5,165 bases of DNA from contig DOCI01000131.1 in the NCBI GenBank assembly GCA_003503535.1, positions 964 through 6,128 on the forward strand, given 5' to 3'. Of the stretch, positions 1 to 5,165 are shown piece after piece; the first letter of the stretch is position 1, and every line of letters starts with the position of its first letter. The translations under genes were made by a program, and so were the position numbers. The DNA is from Planctomycetaceae bacterium (lineage in GTDB: Bacteria; Planctomycetota; Planctomycetia; Planctomycetales; Planctomycetaceae). The notes under the pieces were generated by a model that was given only the letters and a program-made list of their open reading frames with translations, had not been told where the DNA came from and ran no database searches.

Positions 1-976
1 ACAATCCTTTCCCGCCGCGATTGCTGGAGATCTCTGGTTCCTTCCGTCCGAACCCGTAGCGGTCGAGCGTAGCTTTGGATTCGCCTGAGAGATCGACCAG
101 TTCCGGAGCAGATGACTGCAGCCGGAAAGCGAGTTCGTAGCTGTGCATCCGACTGGCCAGTTCTGGATCGCCGACGTCCTGCAATCGTATCTGATTGAGA
201 TCGTTAATTCCCCTGACAGTCGCCCGCTGAAGAGCAGAGGAAATGCCAGCTGGCGTTTCGAGATTGCTGACCGTACTCCCCTGATTTCCAAACAGAACTC
301 CTGAATAAGTTGAGGGGAGAAAACCGCTGGACCAACTGGCGGAACCGCCGGGAATTCCGCGCCCGGTGGTCACCAGTGAAACAAACGCGGGCAGATTGTT
401 CGCTTCGCTGCCCAATCCATAGGACATCCACGACCCCAGACTTGGTCTTCCCGCGATGGCAGAGCCACAGTTCATCAATAACTGGGCGGGGACGTGGTTG
501 AATTGATCGCTATGCACGGAACGGATCATGCACAAGTCGTCGGCACATGTGGCCAGATGAGGAAGCAGGTCCGAAAAGTGCATGCCGGACTCGCCGTGTT
601 GAGCAAATTTGCGAGGTGTTCCTTTAATGCGGGCAGTTTCTTTCTGCAGAAACGCGAACTGCACATTTTCCAGAAATGAATCCGGCAAAGGCTCGCCATC
701 CAATTTATTCAGTTGGGGCTTCGGATCGTACAGATCCATCTGGCTCGGGCCCCCTTCCAGATAAATGTAGATGCAGTTTTTAGCGCGGGCTGGAAAATGC
801 GGCGTGCGGACCTGCAAGGGATCGTGAACTGCGACGTTCGAAACTTCTCCAGCTCGGGAAATCCCATCCTGTGCGAGCAGTTGAGCCAACGTAGCTGTCC
901 CAATGCCCCACAGGGAGTTCCGTAAAAAATCTCTCCGTGCCAAACTGGCCACGTTTTCCAATGGGGGCGTGAGCAT
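1..976 (-). CDS. DUF1501 family protein with Tat signal (3' end outside window)
   Basis: Translating the minus strand from 976 gives 325 uninterrupted codons to the window edge, so the C-terminus is missing. Residues 14-19 (RRDFLR) followed by a hydrophobic stretch to about residue 35 form a twin-arginine export signal, usual in this family. PHFPARAKN (59-67) leads into the family core LEGGPSQMDLYDPKP (73-87); D81 and D84 are candidate metal ligands by analogy with the alkaline phosphatase/sulfatase-like fold to which DUF1501 is assigned. Further family blocks are DDLCMIRSVHSDQFNH (146-161) and GRPSLGSWMSYGLGSE (176-191). The start at 976 places the Tat motif near the N-terminus and lies 2 bases after the stop of the upstream heme-protein gene, so the two are very probably co-transcribed and translationally coupled. 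The likely location is periplasmic or cell-surface. Substrate and reaction are unknown. Family assignment is firm; an enzymatic role is inference. Confidence 0.93.
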   Translation of the reverse strand, partial: MLTPPLENVASLARRDFLRNSLWGIGTATLAQLLAQDGISRAGEVSNVAVHDPLQVRTPHFPARAKNCIYIYLEGGPSQMDLYDPKPQLNKLDGEPLPDSFLENVQFAFLQKETARIKGTPRKFAQHGESGMHFSDLLPHLATCADDLCMIRSVHSDQFNHVPAQLLMNCGSAIAGRPSLGSWMSYGLGSEANNLPAFVSLVTTGRGIPGGSASWSSGFLPSTYSGVLFGNQGSTVSNLETPAGISSALQRATVRGINDLNQIRLQDVGDPELASRMHSYELAFRLQSSAPELVDLSGESKATLDRYGFGRKEPEISSNRGGKGL

Positions 977-986
977 GCTTATTCCC
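977..986 (-). promoter_or_regulatory. Shine-Dalgarno-like site in the tight junction of the two operon genes
   Basis: On the minus strand the last codons of the upstream gene read CGG GAA TAA, then GC, then the ATG of the DUF1501 gene. GGGAA (986-982) is a purine-rich Shine-Dalgarno-like sequence five bases before the ATG, embedded in the end of the upstream coding sequence. This supports the 976 start and suggests translation by re-initiation or coupling. The match to the anti-Shine-Dalgarno is only partial. Confidence 0.45.
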
Positions 987-3489
987 GGGTAATAAATTGT
1001 TCGAGATTGATCAGACTGCGACAGATCAGAATTCGCACCACTTGTTGCCGCGGGGTAAGAGTGGCAGCATCTGTGGCGGTTGCGGAGGGATTATCTCGTA
1101 ACGCTGGCTTGCTATCGAATTCAAGTTTCAGTATTTGGACAATCTGCTCGTCGGAAAGCTCTAGCGTCAGTGATTCAAACTCGGCTGCCAGCGTTTCGAG
1201 TCGAGCCAGTTCCATCGGACTCGGGTCCCGTGACAGAGCCATGCGAACCGCATACGTCAGCCATTCATGTAAAGCCACATCTCCCAGTGCGGCCGTCCGT
1301 AACCCCAATTGCTGAGCACATTCCCAGAATACAGAATCGTTCAACAGTGCCAATGCCTGCAGTGGAGAATTCGATCGTTCTCTTTCGGGGCAGGAAGTGG
1401 TTGTGGCAGGAGCATCGAACGTAGTGAGCATCGGATATGGAGTAGCCCGGCGAAATTGTATATACATTCCGCGGCGATATTTATCGGCACCGGTACTGAC
1501 TTTCCATTCCTGATTGCGGCTCACTTGAGTGATCCGGGAATTCAATGGCGGTTTGATGCTGGGGCCGCCAATTTTTGTATTGAGAAGATCGGCTGCCGAA
1601 AGAGCCAGATCGCGGACAATTTCCGCTTCCACGCGAAACCGCGATTGTCGACCAAGTAACCGATTCTGAGCATCGACCTCATGCAAATCTGTGCGAAACG
1701 CGGAACTCTGCTGATACGTCTGAGAGGTCACAATCAGACGTATCAGTTTTTTGCGACTCCAGCCCTCTTCGATCAGACTGGTCGCAAGCCAGTCGAGCAA
1801 TTCCGGATGGGACGGTTCACTGCCGGTCGTACCGAAGTTGTCTTCGGTATCGACTAAACCCTGTCCAAACAGATGTTGCCAGATATGATTCACCGCAGTA
1901 CGGGCGGTCAGTGGGTTATCGGGACGGACCAGCCAGCGGGCCAGATCGAGCCGGTCGGCTCGTTCACCTCGCGGTTGCAGGGGAGGCAAAAATGCGGGCG
2001 TTCCCGGTTCGACTTGAGGCCCGGGTTGACGGAAATCTCCGCGATGATGAATGAAAGTGTCCCGCGGCTTAGAACGTTCCCGGATCGACAATGCGACTAC
2101 ATCAACCGGTTTGGGTTGCTGTTGAGCCAGCTTTTCATATTCACCAGTCCACTCCCGCGACTGTTTGTCAAGATCGTCGCGCCAGCGATCAAGACTTTCT
2201 TTTTGAGTTTCTGTTCGATCCGAACGGGGAATTGCAAGGATTTCCAGTGCTTGCTCAAGAATTTGTTCTTCATCGGAAGTGTTCGCTGTGAGTACGGTTT
2301 TCAGCCGGGTGGTCAGTTCTTCCATTTTGGCCAGCCGATCCGCTTTTTTCTGCGGATCTTCAACGGGAGCGGGCAATGTCTCGATCACCGGGCGGTCTGC
2401 TTCGAGACCATTAAAAAATGCATACATCTGATAAAACTCGGCGTGAGTAATCGGATCGTATTTGTGGGTATGGCATTCCGCACAGCCAATCGTCAGTCCT
2501 AACCATGCAGTGCCAACTGTGCTCAGGCGATCAACTGTCTGAATCACTCGATCGGCTTCACGATCGACCCCCGCTTCGGTATTGACCATGGCATTGGCAT
2601 GGAACCCGGTCGCAATTTTCTGAGAAATCGTCGAATTTTCGAGCAGGTCTCCAGCTATTTGTTCAATCGTAAAACGATCGTACGGGAGGTCACTATTGAT
2701 GGCATTGATGACCCAGTCGCGATAGCGGTACGCCTGAGGACGCAGTTCATCTCCGAGATAGCCGTTGCTGTCTGCGTAGCGGGCCAGATCGAGCCAGTGC
2801 CGTCCCCAGCGCTCACCAAAATGAGGTGAGGCGAGCAGTTCATCAACCAGGCGTTCAACGGCTCCTGGAGACTTATCCGCAACAAAATCCTGAACTGCCG
2901 CGTAAGTGGGAGGTAGGCCCAGTAAATCGAGATACAACCGACGAATAAGCACGGCCCGGTCAGCCGGCGGTGACATCGTCAGATGTTCTCGTTCCAGTCG
3001 CGCTTTCACGAAGACATCGATCGGATGCTGCGGCTGTGCAGACTCTTGAGCATCTGGCAATTCAACAGAGCCGACAGAGCGAAACGACCAGTGGGCTGTG
3101 TATTCTGCTCCCTGATCGATCCAGGCTTTCAGCAGAGACTTTTCCTCTTCCGATAGAGATTTTCCCGTCTCTGCAGGAGGCATCTGTTCGTACTCGTCCG
3201 ATGAGTTCACCCGAGTAATTAACTCGCTGTGTTCGGAATCGCCAGGAATGATCGCGGCCAAACCGCTATCAGCCGGTTCAAGTGCTGCAGTCGCAAGATC
3301 CAGACGTAATCCAGCTTCCCGTGAACCTTCATCTGGCCCGTGACAGACAAAACATTTGCCAGCCAGAATAGGGCGAATATCACGAGAATAATTGACTCGC
3401 TCCGCCTGACCGCTGGCTCCTCGCACAACAGCAGGATACAACAAAAGTAGAACTATCCAAATTGCTCTCAGTTTTGACCAATCTGTCAT
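979..3489 (-). CDS. Planctomycete cytochrome C (PSCyt1) / DUF1549 (PSCyt2) / DUF1553 (PSD1) protein
   Basis: Complete 836-residue exported protein. Residues 1 to about 28 are a Sec-type signal: K6 and R8, a hydrophobic stretch 9-21, then a small-residue cleavage region. The PSCyt1 domain (about 32-137) has DIRPILAGKCFVCHGPDE with heme motif C46-x-x-C49-H50 and an MPP at 103-105 whose Met could be the second iron ligand. DUF1549 (about 154-362) carries RRLYLDLLGLPP (183-194), HWLDLARYADSNGY (231-244) and a second heme-type motif C336-A-E-C339-H340 in CAECHTHKYDPI. Residues about 372-462 are a charged, probably helical linker. DUF1553 (about 475-790) shows GTPAFLPPL (496-504), NPLTARTAVNHIWQ (525-538), SHPELLDWLA (560-569), RFRVEAEIVRD (617-627) and RSNSPLQALALLND (706-719). 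Length is within the family's usual range. The start is supported by the signal peptide, though no good Shine-Dalgarno precedes it. It leads an operon with the DUF1501 gene. An electron-transfer role is inferred from the heme motifs; the substrate is unknown. Confidence 0.95.
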   Translation of the reverse strand: MTDWSKLRAIWIVLLLLYPAVVRGASGQAERVNYSRDIRPILAGKCFVCHGPDEGSREAGLRLDLATAALEPADSGLAAIIPGDSEHSELITRVNSSDEYEQMPPAETGKSLSEEEKSLLKAWIDQGAEYTAHWSFRSVGSVELPDAQESAQPQHPIDVFVKARLEREHLTMSPPADRAVLIRRLYLDLLGLPPTYAAVQDFVADKSPGAVERLVDELLASPHFGERWGRHWLDLARYADSNGYLGDELRPQAYRYRDWVINAINSDLPYDRFTIEQIAGDLLENSTISQKIATGFHANAMVNTEAGVDREADRVIQTVDRLSTVGTAWLGLTIGCAECHTHKYDPITHAEFYQMYAFFNGLEADRPVIETLPAPVEDPQKKADRLAKMEELTTRLKTVLTANTSDEEQILEQALEILAIPRSDRTETQKESLDRWRDDLDKQSREWTGEYEKLAQQQPKPVDVVALSIRERSKPRDTFIHHRGDFRQPGPQVEPGTPAFLPPLQPRGERADRLDLARWLVRPDNPLTARTAVNHIWQHLFGQGLVDTEDNFGTTGSEPSHPELLDWLATSLIEEGWSRKKLIRLIVTSQTYQQSSAFRTDLHEVDAQNRLLGRQSRFRVEAEIVRDLALSAADLLNTKIGGPSIKPPLNSRITQVSRNQEWKVSTGADKYRRGMYIQFRRATPYPMLTTFDAPATTTSCPERERSNSPLQALALLNDSVFWECAQQLGLRTAALGDVALHEWLTYAVRMALSRDPSPMELARLETLAAEFESLTLELSDEQIVQILKLEFDSKPALRDNPSATATDAATLTPRQQVVRILICRSLINLEQFITRE

Positions 3490-3640
3490 TTTTGCCGACG
3501 ACGCTTCCCATTCACGGGTTGATGGACTTAAATATTACGTAGTGAAAAAGTGTCAGGTCTGCTAAGGGGATCCAATGCCATGCGAAGCTGTGCAAATACG
3601 GACCCACATTACTATTTGTAAGATATCCGGGGCCTGTTGT

Positions 3641-3965
3641 CTAATTACCTGTATTCAAGAAGTATTGTGGCTGCTGGCTGCCCGCAGAGTTAGGCCTGAA
3701 TAGCTTTCCATCTTCCATCTCATACTTCGTATCGAACACGTCGATTGGGCGTTGATCGTGAGTCATAAAAATGACCCCGGCCTGTTGGTCATGGGCCCAA
3801 CCTGGGCTAAGAGATCCATAACTTGCCGACCACGATGACTGTCCAGAGAAGCGGTGGGTTCGTCTGCGAGAATTACGCTGAGCCGATTCGCCAATGTCTG
3901 TGCGATGGCGACCCGCTGCTGTTGTCCCCCTGATCGACGAGAACTTCGTTGATTCATCCAGAGAT
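3641..3965 (-). pseudogene. Truncated, frameshifted ABC transporter ATPase (DevA/LolD/MacB-like), C-terminal half
   Basis: Only the C-terminal half of an ABC ATPase is left. One frame, read from about 3965, gives [13 protein letters not shown], the ABC signature with the usual leading Leu replaced by Arg (3936-3922). It continues with Walker B VILADEP (about 3876-3856) and the D-loop SLDS. That frame ends at 3763. The continuation [15 protein letters not shown], with the H-loop His at 3760-3758, then FDTKYEMEDGKL, lies in another frame ending at TAG 3641-3643. The switch falls near 3793-3801, where GTTGGGCCCATG seems to hold two extra bases or lack one. Walker A, the Q-loop and the whole N-terminal half are absent, so no functional ATPase can result. 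By family resemblance the ancestor energised a DevBCA/MacAB-type exporter with an HlyD partner, and the adjoining fragment fits this. The exact left boundary of homology is uncertain by about 15 bases. Confidence 0.85.
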
Positions 3966-4159
3966 CTTGGGGGAATGATCGTCGTGGAAACTCGGGCTTC
4001 CAGAGTACCGTTTCCCATCACCTCGGATAAGATTGTTCGACGCGCGGGAGATACCCCTTGCACAGTCAGCGGAGCGAAACGCATCTAATAGACCATTACC
4101 CCTGCGATTACCAGCGCATGGAGCCAGCGTCCCAATTTCCGTAACCAGCCAATTTTCAT
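3966..4159 (-). pseudogene. N-terminal fragment of an HlyD/MacA-type membrane fusion protein with in-frame stop
   Basis: From ATG at 4159 the minus strand reads a basic N-terminus (MKIGWLRKLGRW) and a hydrophobic membrane-anchor stretch (LHALVIAGVMVY). It meets TAG at 4087-4085 and continues in the same frame with MRFAPLTVQGVSP, then [20 protein letters not shown]. The last block resembles the start of HlyD/RND adaptor proteins, where a phrase like [19 protein letters not shown] opens the first beta/lipoyl domain. The TAG is one base from TGG, so a Trp-to-stop change is the simplest reading. Homology fades after about 3970, where ABC ATPase sequence begins. The adaptor would have been anchored in the inner membrane and linked an ABC permease to the outside. 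About 60 residues of a protein normally several hundred long survive. Assignment rests on a short block, so confidence is moderate. Confidence 0.68.
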
Positions 4160-4362
4160 TCTTGATTCCGATTTGTTTTGACCATGCCTATGTGCAGAAT
4201 TCTATTTGCTCAATTGTCAATGGGAATATTGAGTCCTCAATCGACTTGATACTGAGAGGTGTTTCGGACCCTCGGATAGAAAATATCACATCGTTGTCAC
4301 AAACGAATGTGTAGCCAAGCAAAGACATCATCTCTTGATCCGCTCTTCCGTTTGAGGTAGAA

Positions 4363-4391
4363 GTGACGATCAATCAAAATATTTTTATGAG
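4363..4391 (+). promoter_or_regulatory. Candidate sigma70-type promoter for the plus-strand heme-protein gene
   Basis: GTGACG (4363-4368) and TATGAG (4386-4391) each match four of six positions of the -35 and -10 consensus with an exact 17-base spacer that is AT-rich. Transcription would begin near 4398, leaving only about ten leader bases before the ATG, just enough to include the GAGA ribosome-binding element. Matches of this quality occur by chance in AT-rich DNA, and planctomycete promoters are poorly described. Confidence 0.25.
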
Positions 4392-4398
4392 TCCCTGC

Positions 4399-4402
4399 GA
4401 GA
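4399..4402 (+). promoter_or_regulatory. Ribosome binding element deciding the start at 4409
   Basis: Two in-frame ATGs compete, at 4403 and 4409 (ATG ATC ATG). GAGA at 4399-4402 is six bases before the second ATG but abuts the first, so 4409 is the more likely start. The difference is only two residues. The core is short and the call is tentative. Confidence 0.35.
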
Positions 4403-4408
4403 ATGATC

Positions 4409-5165
4409 ATGCCAAGATCTGGCGCTCACCATGCATCCTGTTTCAAATCTCCCGTGTACTGCACAGCGGGGCTTTTCGTGATGGTCCTGCTATTTCAGAA
4501 TCCTGTAATGACAAATGCGGAAATACCGGTCAGTTTTGATCGGGACATTCGTCCGATCCTGTCTGAGAATTGTTACCACTGTCATGGCCCCGATGAAAAT
4601 GCACGCGAAGCAGATTTGAGGCTCGACACAGAACAGGGCTTGTTGAATGATCAAATTCTTACTTCTGGTAAAGCGGAAGAGAGTGAATTATATCGTCGGA
4701 TCTCCAGCACGGATAATTCTATCGTCATGCCACCAGTCGATTCGAATCGTATGCTTACTTTAGAGCAGATTAAACTGATTAAACGCTGGATCAATCAGGG
4801 GGCAAAGTGGCAGGGGCACTGGGCATTTGAATCGGTCCTGAGGCCTGCAGTGCCCAAAGCGTCCAGTGATTGGCCATGTAACGAAATCGATCATTTCGTC
4901 TGGCAACGTCTCCAGACCGAAAAAATCCCTCCGAATCCGGAGGCAGATAAGGCGCGTTTATTGCGTCGGGTGAAGCTCGACATCACCGGTTTACCTCCAA
5001 CTGTTGAGGAACTGGATCAATTTCTGGCGGATGAATCGTCAGAAGCCTACGAAAACATGGTCGATCAATTCCTTGCCTCATCCGAATTTGGCGAGCGAAT
5101 GGCCTGGAACTGGCTTGATGTTGCCCGCTATGCCGACAGCAATGGATATCAGGGAGATCGAGAAC
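4409..5165 (+). CDS. Planctomycete cytochrome C (PSCyt1) / DUF1549 protein, N-terminal part (3' end outside window)
   Basis: 252 open codons are visible; a stop at 4388-4390 bounds the frame upstream. Residues 1-37 look like a long Sec signal: a polar n-region with R3 and K13, hydrophobic stretch about 20-29, cleavage probably after TNA (35-37). The PSCyt1 domain (about 42-145) has DRDIRPILSENCYHCHGPDE with heme motif C55-x-x-C58-H59 and MPP at 107-109. DUF1549 begins near 158 with NEIDHFVWQRL and continues with RRVKLDITGLPP and NWLDVARYADSNGYQGD before the edge. It is a clear paralogue of the 836-residue minus-strand protein, sharing DIRPIL, CHGPDE, the DITGLPP/DLLGLPP block and ARYADSNGY, though well diverged elsewhere. 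By family expectation the missing part holds the second heme-type motif and a DUF1553 domain, and a DUF1501 gene may follow. It is presumably an exported heme protein; its partner and substrate are not visible. Confidence 0.93.
   Translation, partial: MPRSGAHHASCFKSPVYCTAGLFVMVLLFQNPVMTNAEIPVSFDRDIRPILSENCYHCHGPDENAREADLRLDTEQGLLNDQILTSGKAEESELYRRISSTDNSIVMPPVDSNRMLTLEQIKLIKRWINQGAKWQGHWAFESVLRPAVPKASSDWPCNEIDHFVWQRLQTEKIPPNPEADKARLLRRVKLDITGLPPTVEELDQFLADESSEAYENMVDQFLASSEFGERMAWNWLDVARYADSNGYQGDRE

Larger units (their letters stand above)
4160..4408. other. Non-coding, AT-rich divergent spacer
   Basis: About 250 bases separate the start of the HlyD relic from the plus-strand heme-protein gene. 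It is visibly richer in A and T than the flanking genes. I see no convincing gene. A 61-codon minus-strand reading frame (4373-4188) starts with TTG directly after a stop, shows no recognisable motif and has no ribosome binding site. CTCAAT (4209-4214), ATTGAG (4228-4233) and CTCAAT again (4236-4241) can form alternative short hairpins, which may be coincidence. The right part presumably holds the promoter of the plus-strand gene. Confidence 0.55.

Noticed and set aside
1007..1659. Overlapping plus-strand frames of 102-116 codons
   Set aside because: They are antisense to the DUF1553 part of a well-supported gene, overlap one another and show no recognisable motifs.
1873..2502. 209-codon plus-strand open frame
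   Set aside because: It lies wholly antisense to the DUF1549/DUF1553 coding sequence, shows no domain, and its Cys/Phe-rich composition is typical of a shadow frame.
3528..3556. Promoter for the minus-strand operon: CTGACA (3556-3551) with a -10 near 3533-3528
   Set aside because: The -35 matches five of six, but at 17-base spacing the -10 is ATTTAA, only two of six. The better TAATAT is just 13 bases away. Not strong enough to annotate.
3641..4084. A continuous 147-codon minus-strand frame as a real small gene
   Set aside because: Its middle (residues about 40-95) is out-of-frame translation of ABC ATPase sequence. Only its ends match families, and to two different proteins, so it is a by-product of the deletion and frameshift.
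4228..4241. ATTGAG-TC-CTCAAT inverted repeat as a terminator
   Set aside because: It has a six-base AT-rich stem with a two-base loop and no following T-run, so it is too weak to be an intrinsic terminator.
3894..4314. Plus-strand frames of 64 and 93 codons
   Set aside because: They are antisense to the exporter relic and the AT-rich spacer, with no motif or ribosome binding site.
4188..4373. 61-codon minus-strand frame in the spacer
   Set aside because: It has a TTG start right after a stop, no Shine-Dalgarno and no family resemblance. A fragment of an unknown gene cannot be excluded but is not supported.
1..5165. CRISPR arrays, tRNA or rRNA genes, transposases
   Set aside because: No regularly spaced repeats, cloverleaf-like segments, rRNA blocks or transposase motifs were seen on either strand.

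Overview
The window looks like chromosomal DNA of a planctomycete. The evidence is the pairing of a Sec-exported c-type cytochrome of the PSCyt1-PSCyt2(DUF1549)-PSD1(DUF1553) architecture with a DUF1501 protein. This pair is characteristically expanded in Planctomycetes, with fewer copies in Verrucomicrobia and Lentisphaerae. Genus cannot be fixed from the sequence alone.

Layout. Minus strand, 3489 down to 1: a complete 836-residue PSCyt1/DUF1549/DUF1553 gene is followed after only 2 bases by a DUF1501 gene that runs off the left edge (325 codons visible). The two form an evident operon. Minus strand, 4159 down to 3641: a decayed relic. The N-terminus of an HlyD-type membrane fusion protein, broken by an in-frame TAG, runs directly into the C-terminal half of a DevA/LolD/MacB-like ABC transporter ATPase, which itself carries a frameshift. 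Everything between these two pieces has been lost. Plus strand, 4409 to the right edge: the first 252 codons of a second PSCyt1/DUF1549 gene, a paralogue of the first, oriented divergently from it.

How the genes fit together. The cytochrome-like protein has a Sec-type signal and the DUF1501 protein has a twin-arginine signal, so both are expected outside the cytoplasmic membrane. DUF1501 belongs to the alkaline phosphatase/sulfatase-like fold, and the heme protein is presumably its redox partner or companion. No substrate for the pair can be read from this window. The ABC/HlyD relic sits between the two paralogous heme-protein genes and is unlikely to make a working exporter.

No RNA gene, CRISPR array, intact mobile element or convincing terminator was seen. 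The most distinctive observation is the deletion-fusion relic. The rest is a typical planctomycete arrangement whose biochemical role is still poorly defined.
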